Below are positions 45,101 to 53,216 of a stretch of DNA of 64,000 bases, one piece after another. Where the stretch lies: the NCBI GenBank assembly GCA_964291475.2, contig OZ220066.1:62001-126000 (forward strand), given 5' to 3'. Source of the stretch: DAOUKH01 sp964291475 (GTDB lineage: Bacteria; Chloroflexota; Dehalococcoidia; SHYB01). The notes beneath the pieces are model-generated. The model searched no databases. It had not been told where the DNA came from and saw only the letters and a program-made list of their open reading frames with translations. The translations under genes and the position numbers were made by a program. How positions within the stretch are numbered: the stretch's first letter is position 1; every line of letters begins with the position of its first letter.

Positions 45101-48100
45101 AGCAGCTCAAGTTGCCCCTTTATCGCAGCCGCCCTGAGTTCTGGGTGTGACGACCCAAACCGCTCCATTGCGCGGAGAGGAGCGCCGCCCGGCGTAGGGT
45201 CGAAGGGAATCCAGCCGCGGTCTTCGAACGGCACCTCCGCCCACTGGTGGGCTTGGTCGGAGTAGACTTCCTGGCTGTCTGCTATCGGCACAATCGCCCA
45301 GCCCGACACCACCCTGGCTGGAATGCCGACGGACCGCGCCAGCAGCACGAACGCGCTACTGAAGTTGCCGCTCGTGCCCACCCCGCTCTCGAAGAGGAAC
45401 CAGTCGACGGGGTCGTGCCCTTCGGGCGGCCTCTCCAGATCAGCATCGGCCTGCTCGTAGCTGTAGTTCTCCCTCAAGTACTCCTCGATTGCCGTGGCCT
45501 TGCCGTAGGGGCCCGAGTGTCCGGTGGTGATTTCGACCGCAAGGTCGCGGACACGCTGGGGAAGATCGTCCGGCAGGCTGGTATGCAACTCCGAGGGTAC
45601 GGTCCGGCTGGCCTCCAGCTCCTCGGCGGAGTAGTCGTATATCCACGACGTCCAGTTGTAGTCGCGGGCGGCGGAATTGGTGGCGTAGACTCCGCTCTCG
45701 GGCCAGAAGGACCCTGGCAGCGATATGGTCTTCAGGAATGACGATGTGGGAACGGTTCCCGCCAGCAGCCTCCCGGAGGGCATCGAATGAGACACCGACA
45801 CCCGCAGCGCCTCTACCGGGGAGTTCCCCTCAACCGGTCTTGCCAAAGCCGGACTGTGATCAACCTCGCCAAATCTGGGTAGCGCCCCAACCGTTGCCGC
45901 CGGCAACCACTCTCCGCCCACGTAGTGGTCGCCGGTTGCCGTCCTCAACAGCGTGGTTCGGTCCGAGCCTTCAACATTGAAGGCCGCCCTGACCGGGCCC
46001 TCAGACGTCGCGGCGGCGGCGGCGGCGCCGGGAATAAACGCCATTTGCGTGAGGCCGCGGAAGAGAAGGGCGCCGCCGTTCTCCAACGGGAGCATGGTCC
46101 CCAACCGGCGGAGCGCCTCGACCGCGGCGCTCCGCACCGCCTCTTCCCGGTCGCCAAGTGCCCTACTCAAGTGCTGAATGGCCCATACCCTTTCGAATCT
46201 CCCCAGAATCTCGGCAGCGGCGGCACGCGCCTCGACAAGGGACGCCTGTTGCAATGTAGCGATCAACGAGAATGCGGGCCATTCCGAAAGCGCCTCCCGC
46301 GCGGCCTCTCTGACGGCGCGCAGCTCGTCATGCTTCTCAGCTTCCAGAAGGGGCGCCAAGGCCGCCTCGTCGCTCATCTTGCCCAGAGCCCGGGCTGCGG
46401 CTGCTCGCACCTGCTCACCGGGATCGGAGCCCAGAGCCTTGATGAGGGCCTCCGCGGTGCCGGGCGCCTTGAGCTCTCCCAGCGCCTGGACCGCGGCCGC
46501 TCGGACCATGCCGTCGCCGTCCGACGCCAGTGCCTGCACCAGGGGCGCTGACGCGGCCGGATCACCAAGCTCCGCCAAAGCGTCGGCCGCGGCGGTACGG
46601 ACCTCGGGGTCCAAGTCCAAGGCCAAGGCTTGGAACAACGCGTCTAGGGCCCCAAGATCACCCAGATTGCCCAGCGCGTCGGCCGCCGCGACTCTAATCA
46701 CCGGCTCTTCGTAATTGAGGAGGACCCATATCAGGAGGCCGAGGTCCAGCGCCTGCAGCTGTTCGATGCCTGTCAACTCGTCGACAACGTAGCCTTCGTC
46801 GACCAATGTTTCCACCAGAATTCGAAGGGCCTCTGGATCGGTCGATTCGCCCAACACTTCGAGGACGAACAAGCGCACTTCGGGGTCCTCGTTGGCCACG
46901 AGATCTTCCAGCGCCGCCTCGATTGCTTCTTCCGTAACGGGCTCTTTCTTCGGAACGGACTCCTGCTCCTGCGGCAGAGCGCCGTCCTCCGCATCCTCCT
47001 CCAACGGGACCTTGTCTACCTCCAACGGGGTTCTGTCACCCGACGGGGCTTTATCGCCGAGGCTCTCTGGAGGGGTAGGGTCGAAGGTGATCCAACCCAA
47101 TCCCTCCAGGGCGATTTCCGCCCATTGGTGGGCTTGGTCCCAGTAAACGGTCTGTTCCTGGCTGGGACTGATGGCCCAACCCGACACCACCCTGGCAGGG
47201 ACGCCCGCGGCCCGCGCAAGCACGACGAACGCGGTGCTGAAGTTGCCGTGACTGCCCTCTCCGTGGTCGAAGAGGAACCAGTCCACCGGGTCTTGACCGG
47301 TGGGCGGGCGTACCGGGGCCGGCCCCGGCAGGGCAAAGGCGAAGGTGTAGTTCTCCTTCAGGTACTCCTCGATTGCCCTGGCCCGCAGGTATGCCGACTC
47401 CTCCGTAGCGATTTCCGCCGCGAGGTCATGGATGCGCCGAGGCAGGTCTTCCGGTAGCTGGAGATAGGTTGAGTCGTCAACAGGGGCAGCCTTGATCAAG
47501 ACATCCGGCGCATAGGCCGAAATGGAGGATTCCCACATGTACTGGGTCAGAGCGTGGTCGACGCTCGCGGTGGCGCTGTACGGGCGATACGTAGCATCGA
47601 GGTGGATGGCTCGCACGTTCTGCGATATTGCCAGAGGCCCGGCCACGAATCCGACGAGTTCGCCGGCGGGCGACACCGCGATGAGGTCCTCCGCGGCTGC
47701 TGGCGGCGTGGAGGTTGGCGGCGTAAGAAGCGCCATGTTTAGCGAAAAGCTGCTTTCTCCCGATGCCTGCATCCTGGCGATCCTGCTCACAAATCCGGCC
47801 ACCAAGCCCGGGACCCTTTCTTCCGCATGGGTGGGAATGTGCACCGGGTCCACCTGCGCCCAGCCTCCGTTCACGTAGATGTCGCCCGTGGCTGCACGCA
47901 GATACGACGTATTGGCGGCACCCGATACAAGGAATACCGGTTCGTGGGCTAGCCGGGGGGTCTGTTCTGCTGTCAGACCTGGGTCCAAAGACATGTAAGG
48001 ACCATCGGGTAGCCGCGGCGCTGTCGCCGTGGCTCCCCAAGTGTCGAGTGGACTAAGGTCCGGAGAGGCGGGGGCTTCCGCGTCCACCTGTCTCATTTCA

Positions 48101-48765
48101 TCGGGGCGCAGGTATCGCTCGACGATCGCGCTGTACTCGACCGGCTCCTCAAGCCTCGATGCCTTCTCGAACAGCTTCAGTCCATCCAAAGATTGCGTAT
48201 TGAAGAAGCCGAAGACGATGCCAATGGTCAGCCAGCCCGCCAGCACAGGCAGCAGGAGACGTGCGTTGAGGACAGCCGCGATGGCGAGGGAAAGGAAGAA
48301 GCCTGCCAGCACGACCACCCCGGCGGGTTCTAGAAACACCCGCTGGGCTTGGTGCTGCTCGTAGGAGATCTCCCGGCCCAATACCCCCGAGAACGCTAGA
48401 TATGCTCCTACCCCAATCAAGCCGACGGCCACCAACACGCCCGGAAGCAGGCGCATGGATGGGCGCCGACCTTCCCGCTGCAGTGGGCGACCGCGGAATA
48501 CAAGCAGCCCACCGATGCCTAGGATGATGGACAGCGCCATCACGCCAAACGTGAGAAGTGCAACCCCAGTGGGAAGGTGAATCTCATCCTCATCTGAGGG
48601 GTTGACCGTCAGAATGTCCTGCGGCCCTGTTGAGATTAGGGGTACAAGGAAGTTGAGAAGCAAGAAAAAGCCGGCAAGTGACGCTCCCAGCGCGAGAAGA
48701 AGCCCCGCTTGGCGAACCCACCTGCTGGAGAATCTGCCGGGCGGGCGTGGGATCATTCGTCGCAC
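39193..48765 (-). CDS. Giant membrane-anchored protein with four transglutaminase-like modules, HEAT repeats and Ig-like repeats
   Basis: About 3190 residues. The N-terminus has several transmembrane segments within residues 13-200. Four modules of about 350 residues follow, each with an ANTxYLRxAxGDxY strand, a transglutaminase-like core (DPVDWFLFDHGEGTCGVFSSAF then PARVVxGW, QAHQWAEV, GWxxFxPT). The catalytic Cys is His506 in module 1, Ser1132 in module 2, and present as Cys1614 and Cys1962 in modules 3 and 4. HEAT repeats fill residues 611-896 and helical repeats about 1199-1349. From about 2056 to 2919 come tandem Ig-like/carboxypeptidase-regulatory-type repeats, then a transmembrane helix near 2941 and a DUF4129-like C-terminus (EEADYSEHPIARRHYERMYR). 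GTG 48765 after GCGGAGGG is the likely start; ATG 48756 is possible. It is the operon's first gene. Probably a cell-envelope enzyme or adhesin assembled with MoxR. Confidence 0.85.
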   Translation of the reverse strand: MRRMIPRPPGRFSSRWVRQAGLLLALGASLAGFFLLLNFLVPLISTGPQDILTVNPSDEDEIHLPTGVALLTFGVMALSIILGIGGLLVFRGRPLQREGRRPSMRLLPGVLVAVGLIGVGAYLAFSGVLGREISYEQHQAQRVFLEPAGVVVLAGFFLSLAIAAVLNARLLLPVLAGWLTIGIVFGFFNTQSLDGLKLFEKASRLEEPVEYSAIVERYLRPDEMRQVDAEAPASPDLSPLDTWGATATAPRLPDGPYMSLDPGLTAEQTPRLAHEPVFLVSGAANTSYLRAATGDIYVNGGWAQVDPVHIPTHAEERVPGLVAGFVSRIARMQASGESSFSLNMALLTPPTSTPPAAAEDLIAVSPAGELVGFVAGPLAISQNVRAIHLDATYRPYSATASVDHALTQYMWESSISAYAPDVLIKAAPVDDSTYLQLPEDLPRRIHDLAAEIATEESAYLRARAIEEYLKENYTFAFALPGPAPVRPPTGQDPVDWFLFDHGEGSHGNFSTAFVVLARAAGVPARVVSGWAISPSQEQTVYWDQAHQWAEIALEGLGWITFDPTPPESLGDKAPSGDRTPLEVDKVPLEEDAEDGALPQEQESVPKKEPVTEEAIEAALEDLVANEDPEVRLFVLEVLGESTDPEALRILVETLVDEGYVVDELTGIEQLQALDLGLLIWVLLNYEEPVIRVAAADALGNLGDLGALDALFQALALDLDPEVRTAAADALAELGDPAASAPLVQALASDGDGMVRAAAVQALGELKAPGTAEALIKALGSDPGEQVRAAAARALGKMSDEAALAPLLEAEKHDELRAVREAAREALSEWPAFSLIATLQQASLVEARAAAAEILGRFERVWAIQHLSRALGDREEAVRSAAVEALRRLGTMLPLENGGALLFRGLTQMAFIPGAAAAAATSEGPVRAAFNVEGSDRTTLLRTATGDHYVGGEWLPAATVGALPRFGEVDHSPALARPVEGNSPVEALRVSVSHSMPSGRLLAGTVPTSSFLKTISLPGSFWPESGVYATNSAARDYNWTSWIYDYSAEELEASRTVPSELHTSLPDDLPQRVRDLAVEITTGHSGPYGKATAIEEYLRENYSYEQADADLERPPEGHDPVDWFLFESGVGTSGNFSSAFVLLARSVGIPARVVSGWAIVPIADSQEVYSDQAHQWAEVPFEDRGWIPFDPTPGGAPLRAMERFGSSHPELRAAAIKGQLELLAGSDTTARLTARELLDALLESAHGRYPSLLQDLSAATLSVSGETEALRLLDGLLRSLSRQNASLASLEALSRELAGLGGETRDRALSALAKLVEALSSDRPTAPAGAREAYADLLALLSEDGSTIRLENGGLLIRQGRGGGQGFMWSFVGTTTLQSTGLPHVPVFEVQGAANTVRLRTSVGDVYEQGRWAQQDPVSVPYPAGGNTYDLLRDIFYTPVRDTLTLPGGPFEPALLFGPQTPAARTVQDRIEVLPTGNATGLPAGTVPTSRTMQRGDRTGVFYPYSATFSSERVVASYSWVSSVSTYSDQQLASASAVHGLAYTSLPEGLPDRIRALAQRITAGQATAYGKAKALERYVSAQYTYSLARTPEEAQPPPGRDPVDWFLFDHGEGTCGVFSSAFVVLARSIGLPARVVAGWVIAPTDERQVVYADQAHQWAEVAFEGLGWVSFEPTAPGGAPSRVQDRSDNRETEDTIHLENGGVLTVQDERQGGGDIRFSGGTTTLQATEPPLIPLFKVRGAANTPYLRVAVGEVYEDGRWREQESTTIPYTAGSSVQDRLQEVYSSPGSDGLQLPSGPFDPALLFGPQTAPISTARDRIVVLPLESSSRLLPGRVPTSRTVQSLDRTAVIHPLSATFSSETTVASYSWVSMVPSYSNEQLTRADAVYGLAHTDLPNDLPGRIRALAQRITADQATAYGKAKALERYLSTRYTYRFARTPEEARPPPGRDPVDWFLFDHREGTCGVFSSAFAVLARSIGLPARVVSGWSIAPTADTQTVFVGQAHQWAEVAFEGVGWVRFEPTASGGAPSRVQEQFGNTRDGGEYLLEVPERPRDTVTNITQAPSEISRGTQFVVRGTVHTAGGVPVTGVTVEVYVNETKEHGGTKIGTAVTQFGSFRASAEIPTDLELGSYQLLARAVGNEDFNESWSDPDITVFSASGLELTGPAEVPVDVDAVFHGRVLDDTGKGVPDREINVTVDGRTRPTVTTGSTGSFSLSMAFSDPGRHWVAVEVKGQEYLLDNQVRLDFQVTLPTSIALLVPALVSVSENFTVTGELHDARGTPLSGEYVSVEVGENPAIRTLTDSSGAFQVDGRVDMAGEFVVHAEFSGLAPTLPSEKTAGLTARHTVSLSLSGPSQVDTGSGALFTGRLTSDTLSPIGELELSIEDGEGSHLATVTTDEDGRFEYNHASFDIAGPQSLTARFAGGEFIAPRSARVNFGVVSPTTLNVEGPLIQRDGESLEPAGLLIQGTGAVFTGRLVSETVTPIGRRELTIRDGGGLELAKVTTTEDGFFEYRHPSFDVAGPHSLTVRFPGTESLAPQSAGITFGVLAPTTLTIEEPTIVSSGGLSQTAGFLLQGSGALFAGGLASETVSPIGRQELSVWDADGRKLATVTTTEDGAFEYTHPNFETTGPHALSIEFSGTESLAPQSAGITFGVLASTSLTIEELGVVQAGRPFELTGVLQRSDGRPVPDATVLVRSDQPSVLVTDASGAFTWETTETLDDSSSRAVLESKLDVEFVFEGTEHLAPATAGTKITVGAPRIVMESVETVARGDSVRLRGTALLGTSPIPDLEVTIGGSTTVSTNQVGAFGYSYAVAENAPLGVTELDIAAADIDATATAAFEVKSTPSLIVTPLDDVRPGRVAVLRVTLLDDTGAGIARAPLRTSRGVRAVTDAEGVALMDLTVPDSYELPSLPVTFEYDGDDLNMPLSYFLGVPVTPGGFNWLLWLGAPVAILLVGAAAMAVRRVGAVSLPEVIRRTAAARAPIPEPVVVEEPEELDEEEPVVVLLPAQLSIRFITPADDLPDVLGIGEEMGIEIGLADPEGRGIAGATVAVSVSSEEEATELTTDNEGRCALRWTAAELGEYAVRATFAGNDECLEAFETRSLRVVDFREEIVRLYNEFLDWAESKTTAISDQSTPREVELTLVGVGLHVDQKSLDELISRFEEADYSEHPIARRHYERMYRAWRTIVRG

Positions 48766-49211
48766 GACAGAATCACCCTCCGCCAGTGGCCCGCAAGTCA
48801 GGCAAGGAACAGAAGCGCGCCGCCGCCGCGCGTACGCCGACACAGGGGCCTTCGACTATTCCGGCAGCACGCGTCCTTAGACAAGGTCAAGAGTCAGGGG
48901 GCCATGCCTTGGCGCAGGGTATGTTGTACCACCAGCTAGACCGGTCGAACAAGTGCAGGCGGTTCGCGACACTACGGCGGTTGAGCCTTGATCATCCTCA
49001 CTAGGTGCCACGCTCGACACTTCGAGCTTCTCTCGCCCGCTGCTCCATTTCCTCCACGCCCTCCCGCCGCCTGCAGCCGCTCCGCGCGTCCCCTTTTGGA
49101 AGAAACGCGGATTCCTGTACACGCCTAGGACATCACGGCGCGACTATTCCGACAGGAGGACCCCCCTCTCTCATGAGGTCCTCTGAGGTCCTCGAACAAC
49201 GCCGCCGGTTG

Positions 49212-49401
49212 CTAGTCGATGAACCTACCCACCGTCCAGTCGATGAGTTCGACGAGCCGGTAGCCGTGCCGCGAGGCGTCGGCTGGCGGGTTCCCGTCCC
49301 GGCCAGGCGTCGTAGCGCTCTATCCTGATCCGGTAGGAGTACTACTCCTGGTAGTCAAAGCCGTCGATGGTTTCGTAAAACGACTCGCCGTCCACTACCA
49401 T
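49212..49401 (-). pseudogene. Decayed small gene
   Basis: From ATG 49401 the minus frame reads MVVDGESFYETIDGFDYQE, then an in-frame TAG (49344-49342), then YSYRIRIERYDAWPGREPA, then after one frame change YRLVELIDWTVGRFID and a stop at 49212. The continuous sense-like composition suggests a former small protein of about 62 residues; the family is not known. It lies in the mobile-remnant gap upstream of the giant gene. The rest of 48766-49211 shows no gene or structure I can support. Confidence 0.4.
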
Positions 49402-49426
49402 GCAGGTAAGCGGGCCGACGCCCGCA

Positions 49427-49532
49427 GTGGACCGGGAGAACAACCTGGACATCACGCTGGGCCGTACTCATAGAAGAGGAAGGGGAAGTCTGTAACAATT
49501 GCCTCGCAACCATCTCGATGGTTGCGAGGCAA
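49427..49532 (+). repeat. Serine-recombinase 3' remnant with a perfect inverted repeat
   Basis: GTGGACCGGGAGAACAACCT and the next 14 bases match, with one change, the recombinase remnant at about 62650. It runs on into TTGCCTCGCAACCAT-CTCG-ATGGTTGCGAGGCAA (49499-49532), a 15-bp perfect inverted repeat. A stretch like its right arm and the following GATACTCGTGGGC is at 33414-33462. It looks like the end of a lost mobile element. Confidence 0.5.
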
Positions 49533-49731
49533 TCGACACGGAAGATTGCGATACTCGTGGGCGGTGGGTTTGAAGGGGACTGAAGACGGCGGCAGATGAC
49601 TGGACCCAGTGCGGTTCGCAGTCTTGGCGTGGTACATCTGCCTTGACCGATAGGGAGAACTCTGCCTGTGTGGCGTCGCTGTAGGACAGCCTCTGCGCGC
49701 ATGGCGCACGCCGCCCAGGTATCCTCTCTCC

Positions 49732-50997
49732 CTACGAGGGCTCCAGCAAGGGGGTCGCCCCGGTAATCTTGTCTTGTTCCATCGCTTCGACCTCCTCGGA
49801 AGAAAGGCCCAGGACCTCCTTCAAGGCCCAGAGCCGGTGCTCCCCCACGAAGGGCGCCAGGCCCGGGGCCGGCTGGGGCGCGACCGACATCCTCCAGGGG
49901 GGCATGCGCATGAGGAACTCGCCCGCTTCCGGGTGGCGCGCGGTGGTGAAGAAGCCGCGTGCGTTCAAGTGCTGGTCCTCGACCAGCCCCTTGGCGGTCA
50001 GGACGGGGCCGGCGTTCACCCCCGCCTGCGCGAGTTGGTGAAAGATCTCGGCGGCATCCTGCCCGGAGCTCCACGCCTCCAGGTAGCGGTTCAGGTCCTC
50101 CCGATGGTCCCACCGGCCTCTCTGCGCTCGAAAACGCTCCTCCTTGCTCCAATCCGGGTTGCCCATGACACGGCAAAGTGCATCCCACTGCTTGTCATTG
50201 GTCACCACGATGGTGATCCATTCGTCCTCGCCCCGAGTCCGGTAGCACCCATGGGGCGCCATCCATGAGTGCGTGTTACCCTTCCGTTCCCCGTTGCGCC
50301 GGTTCATGGCGTAGTCCATGATCGCCTCAGGGAGCAGGCTGGTGATGGCTTCGGCCTGCGAGAGGTCGATGTGCTGGCCTTGGCCGGTAACCGCCCGGTG
50401 CTCCAAGGCCGTCAGGATCGCGAAGGCCCCGGTGACTCCGGCTATGGGGTCGCCGTAGGACATGCCCTGGCGCATGGGAGGGCCGCCTGGGTAGCCCGTG
50501 CTCCACGCCAGGCCCGATATCGCGTCCATGCTGAGTCCCATGGCGCGGAAGGCCCGATAGGGCCCCGTGCGCCCGTAGCCCGACATGGAACACATGATGA
50601 CGTCAGGCCGGACCTCGCGCAGAACAGGGTAGTCGATGCCCAGGCTCGCCATGACGCCGGCGCTGAAATTCTCCACGACCACATCGCTGATACTGGCCAG
50701 CGTCAGCAAATGCTCCTTGCCCTGGGGCCGCCCCAGGTCCAGGGTCAGGCCCAACTTGTTGCGGCCTAGATCGTGGAAGAGGGCGCTGCAGTTCCATGGG
50801 TCGGCACCTGGTTTGCCCCCGGGGAAATAGGGCAGGTGGCGCTGGGAATCAATGCGCTGGACGGCCTCCACCTTGATGACCTGCGCTCCAAGGTCTGCCA
50901 TCAGGCGTGTGGCGTAGGGACCATCCCAGATCATGGAGAGGTCCAGCACCCGCACGCCTTCTAGCAAAGGGCGGCCCCCGGCGGTCTCCTTGGCCAT
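49732..50997 (-). CDS. Family III CoA-transferase (CaiB/BaiF), catalytic Asp present
   Basis: This 421-residue protein has the CaiB/BaiF pattern: LLEGVRVLDLSMIWDGPYAT, LMADLGAQVIKVEAV, NKLGLTLDLGRPQG, VVVENFSAGVMASLGIDY and SMSGYGRTGPYR. The catalytic Asp lies in MSYGDPIAG (Asp183). These enzymes move CoA between organic acids through an Asp-linked anhydride. ATG 50997 shares one base with the TGA stop of the upstream CoA-transferase (TGATG), so the two are translationally coupled. The upstream paralog lacks the Asp, suggesting a two-subunit enzyme in which this is the catalytic part. Confidence 0.86.
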   Translation of the reverse strand: MAKETAGGRPLLEGVRVLDLSMIWDGPYATRLMADLGAQVIKVEAVQRIDSQRHLPYFPGGKPGADPWNCSALFHDLGRNKLGLTLDLGRPQGKEHLLTLASISDVVVENFSAGVMASLGIDYPVLREVRPDVIMCSMSGYGRTGPYRAFRAMGLSMDAISGLAWSTGYPGGPPMRQGMSYGDPIAGVTGAFAILTALEHRAVTGQGQHIDLSQAEAITSLLPEAIMDYAMNRRNGERKGNTHSWMAPHGCYRTRGEDEWITIVVTNDKQWDALCRVMGNPDWSKEERFRAQRGRWDHREDLNRYLEAWSSGQDAAEIFHQLAQAGVNAGPVLTAKGLVEDQHLNARGFFTTARHPEAGEFLMRMPPWRMSVAPQPAPGLAPFVGEHRLWALKEVLGLSSEEVEAMEQDKITGATPLLEPS

Positions 50998-52193
50998 CAC
51001 ACGACCCCCATTTCTCGTAACCGGGCCAGCTCCGTCTTGGGCATACCCATCTCCTGGCAAAAGACGGCTTCGTTATGCTCCCCCAGCAGGGGGGCCCGTC
51101 CGGTTTTCCAGGGTGTCTCGCTCATCTTGAAGGGGGTGCTCGGATAGGGTAGGGGGCCGGTATGCGGGTGGTCGATGGTCTCGAAGTAGCGGCGCGCCCG
51201 GTATTGAGGGTCCTCCAGCAGGTCTTCGGGCGAGGAGACCGAGGAGAAGGGCATGCCCCTCTCCTGGCCTTGCCGCGCGATCTCCTCCTTGTCATGCTCC
51301 ATGAGCCAGGGCGCCATCAGAGCGTCGACCTCGTCTGCGCGGCGGCGCCGGTCCCGGCCGTCGGAGAACTCATCCTCGGCAAGCTCGGTGCTGCCCATCA
51401 TCTCAACCAGGGCCGGCCATTGGGCCGCGCCGGCGGCCAGTATGGCCACATGCCCGTTACGGCATGGAAGGATAGTCATGGGATGGCTTGAAGGCTGGCG
51501 GTTTCCCGGCCGGGGAGCGACAACTTTCTGAGTCCAGTACATTGGGAGGGTCTCCCCCACCATGCCGGCGATGGACTCCTGGATCGATAGGTCAATGTGC
51601 TGGCCCTGGCCCGTGAAGCGCCGGGCGAAGATGGCGGCCAGGGTTGCCAGGGCGGCGTGCAGGCCGCCCTGGAAGAAGGACTGTCGTCCTCCCGCCTTCA
51701 GGGGTTCCCGGTCCTGCTCCCCGTTGATGGCCATCAGCCCGCCCAAGGCATAGAGGGTCAGGTCCGACGCCTCGTAGTCCCGGTAGGGGCCCGACTGGCC
51801 GAAGCTGGTGACGCTGGCCATTATGAGAGCGGGGTTCAGAGCCAGGAGGTCGTTGTAGCCCAGGCCCAAGCGCTCCATGGTCCCCGGGCGGAAGGCCTCC
51901 ACCAGTACGTCGGCCTCTTGCACGAGGTCTCGGAAGAGCGACGCGCCGGCCGCCGTTTCGAGATTCAACGTGATGCCGCGCTTGTTGGTGTTCATGTACA
52001 AGAACAGCCCGGACCCCTCGGTATGGGGCAAGTCCTTGTAGAACGGTCCCAACCGGCGCAAGGGGTCGCCCTCGGGCGGCTCCACCTTCAGCACCTGCGC
52101 GCCGTAATCGGCCAGCAGCTTGGCGCAGTAAGGCCCGGCGATGAACTGGCTAAGATCGAGAACGCGGATGTGTTCAAGGGCGTTGCGGGTCAT
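50997..52193 (-). CDS. Family III CoA-transferase (CaiB/BaiF), catalytic Asp replaced
   Basis: This 398-residue paralog has LEHIRVLDLSQFIAGPYCAK, LLADYGAQVLKVEPPEGDP, NKRGITLNLETAAG, VLVEAFRPGTMERLGLGY and SVTSFGQSGPYRDYEA. At the position of the catalytic Asp there is Phe173 (GGRQSFFQGGLHAAL). It therefore probably cannot form the acyl-Asp intermediate alone. In benzylsuccinate CoA-transferase (BbsEF), known to be a two-protein enzyme, one subunit likewise lacks the Asp. Together with its coupled neighbour it may form such a heteromer. A hydrolase gene lies 76 bases upstream. Confidence 0.84.
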   Translation of the reverse strand: MTRNALEHIRVLDLSQFIAGPYCAKLLADYGAQVLKVEPPEGDPLRRLGPFYKDLPHTEGSGLFLYMNTNKRGITLNLETAAGASLFRDLVQEADVLVEAFRPGTMERLGLGYNDLLALNPALIMASVTSFGQSGPYRDYEASDLTLYALGGLMAINGEQDREPLKAGGRQSFFQGGLHAALATLAAIFARRFTGQGQHIDLSIQESIAGMVGETLPMYWTQKVVAPRPGNRQPSSHPMTILPCRNGHVAILAAGAAQWPALVEMMGSTELAEDEFSDGRDRRRRADEVDALMAPWLMEHDKEEIARQGQERGMPFSSVSSPEDLLEDPQYRARRYFETIDHPHTGPLPYPSTPFKMSETPWKTGRAPLLGEHNEAVFCQEMGMPKTELARLREMGVV

Positions 52194-52269
52194 GATCGCT
52201 CCTTCCGCATGCGGGCCATGAAGGCCAGGAATCCCGGCGGGATGGTGACGGCCTGCGCAGCCGGTCGGC

Positions 52270-53166
52270 CTACGAGGAGCCGTTGCCCAGAAAATCCAGG
52301 ATGACCTGAGCCAGCCGGTGCGGCGCCCATTCCACTACGTCGCCGCCCGTGTCTTCCATGGTGACGAGGGAGCCGTCGGCCAGGAGATCCGCGACAAGCC
52401 GACCCTGGCGGCCAAGGTGCTCTTCCGCCTCAGTGGCCAGCTCCACCACCAACGTCCTGGCCTCGATGCGGCTCAGCGCGGCTCCGAAATCAAACCCGAT
52501 GTTGGCTCGGTAAACCCCACGAACGCTGTCCCGCGCCTGCATGAAATCGACCGCACGGTCCGCCAGTACCCTGAGCGCGTCGGGGGAGAGTTTTCGGGCA
52601 GCGAGCACCTTCTCGTTCCACCATATCCCGCTCAGGCTGACGTAGCTGGAAGCCCACTCCCCGAGCAGGCGCGGCTCTTCGGACAGGGTTTCGCCGCTCT
52701 TTGGTTGCCGGCCCATGATGGCGTGAACGGCGGCGTGGCGCTTCTCTCGGTCGACGATGATGCTGTGCGTCTCGCCGCACAGTATCACGCTCCCCACACG
52801 CCGCGGCCACCCGGACGCAAGCGACGCCGCGACCTTGTTCCCGGTGCCCAGTCCGAAGATGTCCGCTCTGGCAATGCCAAGGGCGTCCTGGAATTGAACG
52901 ACGCTGAGAGCCAGGTCCTCCATCGTCGCCTGGGCAGGCAGCCGGTCCGAGCCGCCGGAGTCCAGCAGGTCGGGAGCGAAAACACGGTAGCGCTTGGCAA
53001 GTAGGGGAATGAGGCCCGTGTACACCCGAGACGACCGAGAGCTCGGATGGAAGAGGACCAGAGGACTGCCTTCGCCGTCCGCCGCGTAGTGGATCTGCCC
53101 CATGGGCGTGTCAACGTATGATCGCTTCAAGCCGACCTCCGGTTCGGCAAAGGGCTCACCACCCAT
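52270..53166 (-). CDS. Alpha/beta hydrolase-fold protein with non-canonical nucleophile
   Basis: This protein of about 298 residues has the alpha/beta hydrolase fold: DTPMGQIHYAADGEGSPLVL, LFHPSSRSSRVYTGLIPLL, RVFAPDLLDSGGSDRLPAQ and a C-terminal lid. The nucleophile elbow, normally G-x-S-x-G, reads FGLGTGN, with Gly at the nucleophile place, and the late GGDVVEW lacks the usual catalytic His position. It may be non-hydrolytic, or use another residue. ATG 53166 begins at MGGEPFAEPE; no strong ribosome site is visible, and an internal Met at GQIHYAAD is also possible. It lies in the operon between the SDR and the CoA-transferases. Confidence 0.72.
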   Translation of the reverse strand: MGGEPFAEPEVGLKRSYVDTPMGQIHYAADGEGSPLVLFHPSSRSSRVYTGLIPLLAKRYRVFAPDLLDSGGSDRLPAQATMEDLALSVVQFQDALGIARADIFGLGTGNKVAASLASGWPRRVGSVILCGETHSIIVDREKRHAAVHAIMGRQPKSGETLSEEPRLLGEWASSYVSLSGIWWNEKVLAARKLSPDALRVLADRAVDFMQARDSVRGVYRANIGFDFGAALSRIEARTLVVELATEAEEHLGRQGRLVADLLADGSLVTMEDTGGDVVEWAPHRLAQVILDFLGNGSS

Positions 53167-53216
53167 CCGGGCCGCGAAACTGAGCGTGCCCGAGCCGCGG
53201 CTCGCCCCCAGGCCCT

